Below, piece after piece: positions 1-5,404 of a stretch of DNA of 6,033 nt (position 1 is its first letter; each line of letters opens with the position of its first letter). This DNA comes from an uncultured Collinsella sp. (GTDB lineage Bacteria > Actinomycetota > Coriobacteriia > Coriobacteriales > Coriobacteriaceae): positions 1 through 6,033 of the forward strand of contig CABTAA010000109.1 in the NCBI GenBank assembly GCA_902482615.1, written 5' to 3'. Below the pieces are notes generated by a model. The model made no database searches. It was not told the origin of the DNA and was given only the letters and a program-made list of their open reading frames with translations. The translations under genes and the position numbers were made by a program.

Positions 1-66
1 GAGTCGGTCGGGTTCCACATGCCCGACTGGGAGGAAGAGCTGGGGGAGTACCTCAAGACGCTCTAG
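1..66 (+). CDS. C-terminal end of a probable dTDP-4-dehydrorhamnose reductase (partial, cut by window edge)
   Basis: Frame 1 is open from the window edge to a TAG at 64-66 and gives 21 residues: a GF(x)MP motif, a tryptophan, then an acidic/leucine stretch ending in EYLKTL. RmlD/RfbD proteins, which reduce dTDP-4-keto-rhamnose to dTDP-L-rhamnose, typically end with a 'tGF.iP.W...L.eYl'-like segment, and this tail matches that pattern well. The context fits, because a glycosyltransferase and a polysaccharide ABC exporter follow. Only the tail is visible, so the product is an inference from a short motif plus neighbours; the existence of a coding end is more certain. A strong hairpin 22 bases after the stop ends the transcript. 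Confidence 0.5.
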   Translation, partial: ESVGFHMPDWEEELGEYLKTL

Positions 67-88
67 CCGCTATTAACTTTTCGAGAGC

Positions 89-120
89 AAAAGCCGCCGC
101 TTGTTAACGGCGGCTTTTCT
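89..120 (+). terminator. Rho-independent terminator, probably bidirectional
   Basis: A perfect 11-bp stem pairs 89-99 (AAAAGCCGCCG) with 108-118 across an 8-base loop. The plus strand has TTTTCTTGTT from the end of the stem; the minus strand reads TTTTGCTC. It sits between two convergent genes, 22 bases after the plus-strand stop and 51 bases beyond the minus-strand glycosyltransferase stop, so it can serve both. Confidence 0.85.
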
Positions 121-168
121 TGTTGGTGGCTATCTACGCAGTGGTGCCAATAGTATTTTGCGGAAGAT

Positions 169-1140
169 CTACCTCTCGCTTGGCGTGGTGGCGGACCTGC
201 CAGGCTGGTCGTCGTAGGCGTATTTGCTGTACACGTTGACCTCCCACTGCTTTTTTTCGACCTTTGCCACGGAATCGAGGATGAATCCGGTTGCAAGGCT
301 CAGGCCGCACAGGAACATAAACGACGCGGCGAGCATGGCGGTGGGGAAGCGCGGGACGAGGCCGGTCTGGAAATATTCGACAACGATGGGCATGCCCAGG
401 GCGAGGCCGAATACCGCGAACAGAAGCGCAACGAGGCTGAAGAACTTCAGCGGGCGGTAGTCCTTGAACAGCGTGCCGATCATCGCAACGACTTTAATGC
501 CGTCGCTCACGGTGTTGAGTTTGGACTCGGAACCCTCGGGACGGTCGCGGTACTCGATGGGCACATTTTTGATGCGCCAGCGGTGGTCGACGGCGTGGAT
601 CGAGAGCTCGGTTTCGATCTGAAAGCCCTCGGAAAGCACTGGGAAGGTTTTAACGAACGGGCGGCTCATGGCGCGGTAGCCGGTCATGACGTCATCGAAG
701 CTGTAGCCATAGATCCACTTGATCATGGCGCGGACCAGGTTGTTGCCAAAGCCGTGGAAGGCGCGCTTGTTTTCCTCGGCGTAGGTGCCGTTTGAAAGGC
801 GATCGCCTACGGTCATGTCGGCCGTACCGTTAAGGATGGGCTCGCAGAGGGCCTTGGCCGCCTCGGCAGGGTAGGTGTCGTCGCCGTCGACCATCAGGTA
901 GCAATCGGCGTCGATGTCGCGAAACATCTGGCGGCATACGTTGCCCTTTCCCTGACGGGGCTCAAAGCGGACCGTGGCGCCGTGCTCGGTGGCGATGCGT
1001 GAGGTATCGTCTGACGAGTTGTTGTCATAGACATAGACCGTCGCTTGCGGAAGCTCGCGGTGAAAGTCGTCGATGACTTTGCCGATCGTGAGCGCTTCGT
1101 TGTAGCAAGGGATGATGACGGCGATGGATTCAGAATTCAC
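169..1140 (-). CDS. Family 2 glycosyltransferase, DPM1/GtrB-like, with C-terminal membrane anchor
   Basis: This 323-residue protein probably transfers a sugar from a nucleotide donor to a polyprenyl phosphate or to a growing lipid-linked glycan at the inner face of the membrane. It has a GT-A fold: AVIIPCYNE at 7-15, YDNNSSDDT at 38-46, the metal-binding DGDD at 85-88, DDVMTGYRAM at 149-158 and GFQIETELS at 172-180. Two hydrophobic segments follow at about 233-257 and 266-290, as in GtrB/ArnC/DPM1-like enzymes. The start is GTG at 1138-1140, chosen because AAGGAG (1147-1152) lies six bases upstream and the IIPCYNE motif begins at the usual distance. It is divergent from the ABC exporter and convergent with the rmlD-like tail. 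In rhamnose polysaccharide loci such enzymes often make a polyprenyl-P-sugar for side-chain decoration; the donor and acceptor here cannot be read from sequence. Confidence 0.9.
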   Translation of the reverse strand: MNSESIAVIIPCYNEALTIGKVIDDFHRELPQATVYVYDNNSSDDTSRIATEHGATVRFEPRQGKGNVCRQMFRDIDADCYLMVDGDDTYPAEAAKALCEPILNGTADMTVGDRLSNGTYAEENKRAFHGFGNNLVRAMIKWIYGYSFDDVMTGYRAMSRPFVKTFPVLSEGFQIETELSIHAVDHRWRIKNVPIEYRDRPEGSESKLNTVSDGIKVVAMIGTLFKDYRPLKFFSLVALLFAVFGLALGMPIVVEYFQTGLVPRFPTAMLAASFMFLCGLSLATGFILDSVAKVEKKQWEVNVYSKYAYDDQPGRSATTPSER

Positions 1141-1170
1141 TTAATGCTCCTTATACATTCAATCCTAGAA

Positions 1171-1199
1171 AGTATAGCCGTTTGGGCCTGGCATCCTAA
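1171..1199 (-). promoter_or_regulatory. Candidate promoter of the glycosyltransferase gene
   Basis: Read on the minus strand, TATACT (1171-1176) is preceded at a 17-base spacing by TTAGGA (1194-1199). The -10 is good, and the -35 matches TTGACA at only three positions. It lies about 30 bases upstream of the GTG start, with the ribosome site between. The call is by eye only. Confidence 0.4.
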
Positions 1200-1255
1200 G
1201 ATGTGGGTTAGTTCTCCAGTTTTGTTGCGCGAATCGTTTGCATGGCCGTCGGGTC

Positions 1256-1261
1256 TATACT
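1256..1261 (+). promoter_or_regulatory. Candidate -10 box of the ABC exporter operon
   Basis: TATACT lies 39 bases before the GTG start of the permease, leaving a leader of roughly 30 bases with a good ribosome site. I see no convincing -35 at 16-18 bases. It would be divergent from the glycosyltransferase promoter about 80 bases away, so one intergenic region may control both transcripts. Confidence 0.3.
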
Positions 1262-1285
1262 GTTCGTTTGTCAACGATTACGAGT

Positions 1286-1292
1286 AAAGGAG
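1286..1292 (+). promoter_or_regulatory. Ribosome binding site that fixes the permease start
   Basis: AAAGGAG lies eight bases before GTG at 1301. The same frame is open further upstream to a TTG at 1238, but that start has no ribosome site and would add 21 residues not expected in TagG-type permeases. The GTG is therefore preferred. Confidence 0.75.
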
Positions 1293-1300
1293 TTGCATCC

Positions 1301-2146
1301 GTGTCGGATCAGACAAAGCAACAAGAAACTCGCAGTCTGCCTGCGACGTTTGCTAAGAACGAATTTGAGAAGGACGCGTTTATCCTTCGTCAGCTGGTTA
1401 CCAAGGATTTTAAGATCAAGTATCGCCGTAGCGTTCTGGGCGTCGCATGGTCGGTGCTCAACCCGCTGCTGATGATGATCGTCATGGCCATCGTGTTCTC
1501 GACGATTTTCGCCCAGGGCCGCAATGGCTCAATTACGCCCGTGATGTACCCGCTGTACTTGATCGTGGGTAACGTCACCTTTGCCGTCATGTCCGAGTCT
1601 ACGAACCAGGCCCTGACGTCGATCGTGGGTGCTGCCCCGCTGCTCAAGAAGGTTAAGGTGCACCGCTGGGTCTTTCCAGTACAGAAGGTGCTCTTCTCGC
1701 TGGTTAACTTTGCCTTCTCGCTGGTCGCCGTTGCCATCGTTATGCTGTGGTTCCACGTTATGCCTTCTTGGCACCTGATTCTGCTGCCGGTCTGCCTACT
1801 GCTGCTTATGTGCTTCTGCATGGGCCTGGGCATGATGCTCTCCGCCCTCACGGTCTTCTTCCGCGACGTTATGCATCTGTGGAGCGTCGTCATTACGGCG
1901 TGGACTTACATTACGCCTATTTTCTGGACGACCGACTTCGTTGCGCAAATGCCGCATCTCGTGCGCATTCTGGTCTATGCGAACCCCATGTATAATTATC
2001 TGCAGTTTATGCGCGATATCTTCCTGTTCCAGACTACGCCCTCGCTTATGACGTTTGGTATGTGCGTTGCTTGGGCGGTTCTTGCGCTTGTTATTGGCTA
2101 TACCGTGTTCCATAAGTCCGAGCGCAAGTTCATCCTCTACATCTAA
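1301..2146 (+). CDS. ABC-2 type polysaccharide/teichoic acid exporter, permease subunit (TagG/RfbA/Wzm-like)
   Basis: The 281-residue protein is the membrane half of an ABC-2 exporter that moves a finished polyprenyl-linked glycan across the cytoplasmic membrane. The family N-terminal signature is clear: an amphipathic, charged start, then DFKIKYRRSVLGVAWSVLNP at 36-55. About six hydrophobic segments follow at roughly 50-71, 83-100, 130-152, 159-185, 194-212 and 250-270. Other family marks are FFRDVMHLW at 186-194, TPIFW at 205-209 and an NPM motif at 228-230. Length is normal for the family. The ATPase gene starts 11 bases after the stop with its ribosome site touching the stop codon, so the two are one operon. 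The exact glycan is unknown; the rmlD-like tail nearby makes a rhamnose polymer plausible. Confidence 0.93.
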   Translation: MSDQTKQQETRSLPATFAKNEFEKDAFILRQLVTKDFKIKYRRSVLGVAWSVLNPLLMMIVMAIVFSTIFAQGRNGSITPVMYPLYLIVGNVTFAVMSESTNQALTSIVGAAPLLKKVKVHRWVFPVQKVLFSLVNFAFSLVAVAIVMLWFHVMPSWHLILLPVCLLLLMCFCMGLGMMLSALTVFFRDVMHLWSVVITAWTYITPIFWTTDFVAQMPHLVRILVYANPMYNYLQFMRDIFLFQTTPSLMTFGMCVAWAVLALVIGYTVFHKSERKFILYI

Positions 2147-2150
2147 GGAG
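2145..2150 (+). promoter_or_regulatory. Ribosome binding site overlapping the permease stop
   Basis: AAGGAG shares its first two bases with the permease TAA (2144-2146). It is seven bases from ATG at 2158 but only four from the in-frame GTG at 2155, so ATG is the likelier start. The overlap suggests translational coupling of the two exporter subunits. Confidence 0.7.
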
Positions 2151-2157
2151 TGCTGTG

Positions 2158-2925
2158 ATGACTGAATCTGTTGTTGATTACAGCGAGCAGCCTCTGGCTG
2201 TCGAGGTCGACGACGTCACCATGATCTTTAACATGGCGTCCGAGTCGCTGACCAACCTCAAGGAGTACTTCATCAAGCTTGCCAAGCACGAGCTGTTCTT
2301 TGAGGAGTTTAGGGCGCTCAAGCATATCTCGTTTGATATTCATCGTGGCGAGGTCGTGGGTCTGGTCGGCACCAATGGGTCCGGCAAGTCTACGATGCTC
2401 AAGATTATCGCTGGCGTGCTTGAGCCAAGCGAGGGCAGCGTTAAGGTGCACGGTAACATCGCGCCGCTGATTGAGCTTGGCGCCGGCTTTGACCCCGAGC
2501 TGACCGCCCGCGAGAACATCTATCTGAACGGCGCCCTGCTCGGCTATACCAAGGAGTTCATCGACGCCAACTTTGACGGCATTATCGAGTTCGCTGAGCT
2601 GCAGAACTTTGTCGATATGCCGCTTAAGAACTTCTCTTCGGGCATGGTGGCGCGTATCGCCTTTGCAATCGCGACGATTACCGAGCCCGATATTCTGATC
2701 GTTGACGAGACGCTGTCCGTCGGTGATGTGTTCTTCCAGCAAAAGTGTGAGGCGCGTATTCAGCACTTTATCCAGAGCGGCGACGTGACGGTTCTGTTCG
2801 TTTCGCACTCTATGGAGCAGGTTGAGCGCATCTGCCAGCGTGCCGTTTGGATTGAGAAGGGTGACCTTCGCATGGACGGCCCGGTCGATGAGGTCTGCAA
2901 GGCGTACCGCGAGCAGTTCAACTAG
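2158..2925 (+). CDS. ABC transporter ATP-binding subunit for polysaccharide export (TagH/RfbB/Wzt-like)
   Basis: This 255-residue ATPase powers the permease encoded just upstream. In ATG numbering it shows Walker A GTNGSGKST at 71-79, a Q-loop region around APLIELGAGFDPELT (102-116), the family-typical signature FSSGM at 159-163 in place of LSGGQ, Walker B ILIVDE at 179-184, the D-loop LSVGD and the switch histidine in SHS at 216-218. The N-terminal lead (VDDVTMIFN, then a LKEYFIKL stretch before the first strand) is usual for TagH/Wzt. The protein ends soon after the nucleotide-binding domain, so it lacks the C-terminal carbohydrate-binding domain of Wzt proteins that recognise a modified chain end. 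Transport is therefore probably coupled to synthesis without a terminal tag. No clear terminator separates it from the tRNA. Confidence 0.93.
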   Translation: MTESVVDYSEQPLAVEVDDVTMIFNMASESLTNLKEYFIKLAKHELFFEEFRALKHISFDIHRGEVVGLVGTNGSGKSTMLKIIAGVLEPSEGSVKVHGNIAPLIELGAGFDPELTARENIYLNGALLGYTKEFIDANFDGIIEFAELQNFVDMPLKNFSSGMVARIAFAIATITEPDILIVDETLSVGDVFFQQKCEARIQHFIQSGDVTVLFVSHSMEQVERICQRAVWIEKGDLRMDGPVDEVCKAYREQFN

Positions 2926-2927
2926 GT

Positions 2928-2933
2928 TATAAT
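2928..2933 (+). promoter_or_regulatory. Candidate -10 box upstream of the tRNA gene
   Basis: A consensus TATAAT begins two bases after the ATPase stop codon and 52 bases before the tRNA. A start near 2940 would give a leader of about 40 bases. No good -35 is visible at 16-18 bases upstream, inside the end of the ATPase gene. The tRNA could also be reached by readthrough from the exporter operon. Confidence 0.4.
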
Positions 2934-2979
2934 TACTTGCGCCTGACAGGCTTGTGCTTGCTTGGGCGTGCGGTTATTT

Positions 2980-3056
2980 GCTCCATTAGCTCAGTTGGAT
3001 AGAGCAGGGGACTTCTAATCCCAAGGTCGACGGTTCGAATCCGCCATGGAGCACCA
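2980..3056 (+). tRNA. tRNA-Arg (anticodon TCT), CCA encoded
   Basis: A full cloverleaf can be drawn. Acceptor GCTCCAT (2980-2986) pairs with ATGGAGC (3046-3052); the D arm is GCTC/GAGC (2989-2992/3002-3005); the anticodon loop is CTTCTAA (3012-3018) with anticodon TCT at 3014-3016, reading AGA/AGG; the T loop is TTCGAAT (3034-3040). Discriminator A is at 3053 and CCA at 3054-3056. Two stem positions are non-Watson-Crick: G3007 opposite A3023 at the top of the anticodon stem, and A3030 opposite C3044 in the T stem. The rest is canonical, so the gene is probably functional. Confidence 0.93.
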
Positions 3057-3065
3057 TCGTTTATT

Positions 3066-3097
3066 AAGCCCGGACCGCTTGGTGGTCTGGGCTTTTT
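3066..3097 (+). terminator. Rho-independent terminator of the tRNA transcript
   Basis: An 11-bp stem with one G-U pair joins 3066-3076 and 3084-3094 across a 7-base loop, and a run of five T (3093-3097) closes it. It starts nine bases after the tRNA CCA. Confidence 0.85.
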
Positions 3098-3324
3098 CAC
3101 ATGCCGGTGTTCTTTGTTCTTGCCGGGTATACGTTTAGGCCGAAGCCGTGGCGTGAGCTGCTATTGTGCTGCTGATGTGGATTGGTTATACGGCGCGCCA
3201 AAGGGGGCTGGAGCCGAGCGTGAGCAAGCCTCTGCTTATGACGCTGCCAGCATCGTGGTTCTTCGCGTCAATCGTACGCTGTGCCTGCGATATTGGATTG
3301 GCGTACGTGATCAAGAAGGCCTAA
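3095..3324 (+). pseudogene. Probable remnant of an acyltransferase-3 family membrane protein
   Basis: No intact gene is visible here, but two fragments on the plus strand read like pieces of an acyltransferase family 3 (O-acetyltransferase) protein. From 3095, FHMPVFFVLAGYTF followed by RPKPWREL matches the 'FHMPLFFfLsGy' signature that lies near the N-terminus of this family; it runs into TGA at 3173-3175. In another frame, from about 3157 to TAA at 3322-3324, a hydrophobic segment (LLMWIGYTARQRG, then a long apolar stretch ending YVIKKA) looks like a terminal membrane part. The roughly 250 residues normally between are missing, so this looks like an internal deletion with a frame change. 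The first fragment starts inside the tRNA terminator's T run, so its own N-terminus and promoter are gone. The family assignment rests on a short motif. Confidence 0.45.
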
Positions 3325-3359
3325 CAAAAGCGGGGAGGACCAACTTGGCCCTCCCCGCT
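3323..3359 (-). terminator. Rho-independent terminator of the DUF4869/ATPase operon
   Basis: A perfect 10-bp GC-rich stem pairs 3329-3338 (AGCGGGGAGG) with 3350-3359. On the minus strand it is followed by TTTTGTT, as expected for a terminator four bases beyond the ATPase stop at 3364. Confidence 0.85.
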
Positions 3360-3363
3360 GTAT

Positions 3364-4365
3364 CTAGTCTGCCTTCAGGCACTCGGGCAAGACGTTTGCA
3401 ACTGCATTCATCGCCTGCGGCCTCAGGTACTGCTCATTGAGCTTTGCCTTTCTGTAGGCGTAGCGAGTGTCTGCCGAGTATTTGATCAACACATCGGTGA
3501 AGAACCGCTCCCAGCTCAGGTAGTCGCGGCTTTCGATATAGCTTGAGGGATCCTCGAGGATTTTTAAGATATCGTTACTGGGAATGAGGCCAGATTGCAG
3601 GAGTGTCCACTCGAATGATTCGGGGAGGAACAAGCGTACGTTCTTGTAAACGCGCTGTCCGAGCACCTTTTCGATGTAGGGACCAAATGCTGCTCCGTCT
3701 CCAATAGCAAGGATGTTTTGCTCGGGACATTCGTGAATCGTACGTTTTAGATTCGCAACGCCGGTGGCGGTATAGCAGGGGATCCCGAGTCGGTTGCAAA
3801 GAGCGTCGTAGAATTGATAGCCAGATTTGCTATCCTCGACAACTACGGCGTCGGGTACCTCGAATCCAACATTTAGATCCTGATACAGCATACTTGCCGT
3901 GTGGTCATATAGCGGCTTGGTCACCGAGTAGAAGCGCCTGTCGCTCTTGCGGCCATTGATTGTTTTACTTGTCGTGTTGACTAGCTTCAGGATCTCATCA
4001 ACGCTGTAGGGGAGCTCGTTGGCATCGCGACGAGATATCAGAACAAAATAGTTGGACGAGCCGTTGACGGCTTTGGCGAAGTCCTTTGAGTAGATAAACT
4101 CGTTACCCTCATCTAGAAAGACGATTGAATCTTCGATGATCGATAGCTCGCGCTCCCAGCGTCTGCCGGAAAGCGTTTCGCAAGGCACGTCGCAACTGAG
4201 TGCAACGCCGCTTTCCGGTCCTCGGTCGTTGTAGTCGCGAATCATCGAGATGAGCGTCGTTTTACCCGTGCCGCTGTTGCCGCGTATAAAGGAAATATTG
4301 CGCTTAAACGTGAGTGTGTATTTGACCTTTGCACGCTCTACGACAACGGTATGCGTTCCCTTCAT
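3364..4365 (-). CDS. P-loop ATPase with TOPRIM-like motifs in the second half; function unknown
   Basis: I do not recognise a named gene. The 333-residue protein has an N-terminal P-loop: a short strand (ISFIRG), Walker A GNSGTGKTT at 29-37, Walker B IVFLDEG at 81-87 and a sensor-like LISRRD at 109-114. No ABC signature (LSGGQ) is apparent. From about 172, VVVEDSKSGYQFYDAL (174-189, acidic E177/D178) and, 46 residues later, ILAIGDGAAFG (218-228, D223) resemble the glutamate and aspartate motifs of a TOPRIM domain, as in OLD-type nucleases; this is a reading by eye. The last 90 residues are charged and helical-looking, with several aromatic residues. There is no signal peptide or membrane segment, so it is probably cytosolic. 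Its ATG overlaps the preceding gene's TAA (TAATG), a sign of coupled translation and a shared task. Base composition is near 50% GC in two lines counted by hand, below the aro genes. Confidence 0.85.
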   Translation of the reverse strand: MKGTHTVVVERAKVKYTLTFKRNISFIRGNSGTGKTTLISMIRDYNDRGPESGVALSCDVPCETLSGRRWERELSIIEDSIVFLDEGNEFIYSKDFAKAVNGSSNYFVLISRRDANELPYSVDEILKLVNTTSKTINGRKSDRRFYSVTKPLYDHTASMLYQDLNVGFEVPDAVVVEDSKSGYQFYDALCNRLGIPCYTATGVANLKRTIHECPEQNILAIGDGAAFGPYIEKVLGQRVYKNVRLFLPESFEWTLLQSGLIPSNDILKILEDPSSYIESRDYLSWERFFTDVLIKYSADTRYAYRKAKLNEQYLRPQAMNAVANVLPECLKAD

Positions 4366-4814
4366 TACTCATCAACATCCAAAAAGTCATTCGTGGCGCC
4401 GACAAACTCCTGCATGTTTCTGACGATGCGGCCATCGTTTTCAATGCGGATTTCAAAGCTCTTCCAGGGGAATTTCATGATGTGGAATAAGGTCACCATC
4501 ACATCCTGCTCTTTGCCGATCTTGAGTAGCCAGCGGGCACAGTTGTCTCCGCAGGTGGATGCGTTGAACACCATATTTGGGAGATTGCGCACCAGCAGCA
4601 GCGTCTTAACGCCGCCGGACAGTTCGAGTGGGGTGATCGAGCCCAGCTGTTTGCTTACGATGTTGTGGGGACCGATGAGCTCTGATCCGTCCACGCTTTT
4701 AATAATCTGTGCGGCCATAGGGTCTTCGAACCATGAGTCCAAGTATGAGTTCCTAAAATAGGTTTCGGTATCGTAGATGGAACCGGGGTAATCCCCCAGA
4801 TGGATGCTTAACAT
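4365..4814 (-). CDS. DUF4869-like protein, first gene of the two-gene operon
   Basis: A 149-residue protein that I match from memory to the DUF4869 family, found in gut Firmicutes and Actinobacteria; no biochemical role is known to me. Recognisable parts are the start MLSIHLGDYPGSIYD (1-15), an ELIGPHNI segment near 45-52, TPLELSGGVKTLLL at 61-74, the conserved-looking FNASTCGDNCARWLLKIG at 83-100 with two cysteines, and a C-terminal strand pattern ending RIVRNMQEF. No signal peptide or membrane helix is present. ATG at 4812-4814 is chosen because GGAG (4821-4824) lies six bases upstream. A longer in-frame start at 4904 would run through the promoter and a terminator hairpin. It is translationally coupled to the downstream ATPase, so the two products probably act together. 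Confidence 0.85.
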   Translation of the reverse strand: MLSIHLGDYPGSIYDTETYFRNSYLDSWFEDPMAAQIIKSVDGSELIGPHNIVSKQLGSITPLELSGGVKTLLLVRNLPNMVFNASTCGDNCARWLLKIGKEQDVMVTLFHIMKFPWKSFEIRIENDGRIVRNMQEFVGATNDFLDVDE

Positions 4815-4820
4815 GCGCGT

Positions 4821-4824
4821 CTCC
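4821..4824 (-). promoter_or_regulatory. Ribosome binding site that fixes the DUF4869-like start
   Basis: On the minus strand GGAG stands six bases before ATG 4814. It supports a 149-residue product over the upstream in-frame ATG at 4904. Confidence 0.65.
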
Positions 4825-4845
4825 AGACGTTGTGTGACTGCAATG

Positions 4846-4851
4846 ATTATA
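4846..4851 (-). promoter_or_regulatory. -10 box of the DUF4869/ATPase operon
   Basis: A consensus TATAAT on the minus strand lies 31 bases before the DUF4869-like ATG, leaving a short leader with the ribosome site. The -35 position (about 4868-4874) falls inside the stem of the preceding terminator hairpin and has no TTGACA-like match, so this promoter may need an activator or be weak. Confidence 0.55.
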
Positions 4852-4856
4852 TGCCA

Positions 4857-4898
4857 GTAATAAAGTGCCGCCAGTAGCGAGGTTGCTGCTGGCGGCAC
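4857..4898 (-). terminator. Rho-independent terminator downstream of aroQ
   Basis: A 14-bp stem with one G-U pair joins 4865-4878 and 4885-4898 around a 6-base loop. The minus strand continues TTTATTACT, a modest T-rich tail. It lies 46 bases beyond the aroQ stop and directly abuts the promoter of the next operon. Confidence 0.75.
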
Positions 4899-4944
4899 TG
4901 GCATTATTAGCGTGTGAATCGCGTTGATGGATTTGCTCGCGAGG

Positions 4945-5382
4945 CTACTTTTCGAGACGTTCCCTCAGCAGCTCCATCGCGTGTGCGTAGCCCTGCAGGC
5001 CCTCGCCGGTGATGGTGGCGAAGCAGGCCAGGCGGGCGTAGCTCACCTGGCGGAAGTCTTCGCGGGTCTCGACGGCGCTAATGTGGACCTCCACAGCCGG
5101 GATGGCGACGGCTTTGAGCGCGTCCAGGATGGCCACGCTTGTGTGCGTGTAGGCGGCCGGGTTGATGACGATGCCGTCGACCTTGCCGTAGGCCTCTTGG
5201 ATCTTGTCGACGATGCTGCCCTCGTGGTTAGACTGGAAGACCTCGACCTCGTCGAAGCCCTGTGCAGCGCCCGCTTCCTGGCAGATCTGCACTAAGCGGT
5301 CGTAGTTGTCGCTGCCATAGATGCCCGGCTCGCGAATGCCGAGCATGTTGAGGTTGGGGCCGTTGATGACGAGTGCTTTCAT
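4945..5382 (-). CDS. aroQ: Type II 3-dehydroquinate dehydratase
   Basis: AroQ converts 3-dehydroquinate to 3-dehydroshikimate, the third step of the shikimate pathway, in the cytosol, usually as a dodecamer. At 145 residues it has normal type II length. Motifs: INGPNLNMLGIREPGIYG at 6-23, with N12, R17 and the catalytic Y22; FQSNHEGSIVDKIQEA at 49-64; NPAAYTHTSVAI at 74-85; EVHIS at 98-102 with the catalytic H100; R111; and a GEGLQGYAHA end. The usual HLSN/HISN motif is HISA here. ATG at 5380-5382 is preceded by AAAGGAAG (5388-5395). The preceding aroE-aroK gene ends 63 bases upstream on the same strand, so an operon is likely, though a strong hairpin lies between. Confidence 0.95.
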   Translation of the reverse strand: MKALVINGPNLNMLGIREPGIYGSDNYDRLVQICQEAGAAQGFDEVEVFQSNHEGSIVDKIQEAYGKVDGIVINPAAYTHTSVAILDALKAVAIPAVEVHISAVETREDFRQVSYARLACFATITGEGLQGYAHAMELLRERLEK

Positions 5383-5404
5383 GGTTGCTTCCTTTGCAGT
5401 CGAG

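Noticed and set aside
1238..1300. TTG start giving a permease 21 residues longer
   Set aside because: No ribosome site precedes it, it would start upstream of the candidate -10 box, and GTG 1301 has AAAGGAG at good spacing.
2143..2808. Long minus-strand frame of 221 codons opposite the exporter ATPase
   Set aside because: It is the antisense shadow of a clear ABC ATPase gene and shows no motif or ribosome site of its own.
2941..2951. Small palindrome GCCTGACAGGC between the ATPase and the tRNA
   Set aside because: The stem is only four base pairs and lacks a T run, too weak for a terminator.
3029..3056. Possible tRNA attachment site for an integrated element
   Set aside because: I looked for a second copy of the tRNA 3' end elsewhere in the window and saw none, and there is no integrase; the hotspot idea rests only on the adjacent pseudogene.
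3114..3440. A 108-codon plus-strand frame starting with a non-ATG codon
   Set aside because: It has no ribosome site, is rich in Arg/Ala/Ser as out-of-frame sequence is, and runs into the ATPase gene on the other strand. The acyltransferase-like signals lie in the two other frames.
4815..4904. N-terminal extension of the DUF4869-like protein to an ATG at 4904
   Set aside because: It would be encoded by the terminator hairpin and the -10 box, lacks a ribosome site, and is replaced by a better start at 4814 with GGAG upstream.
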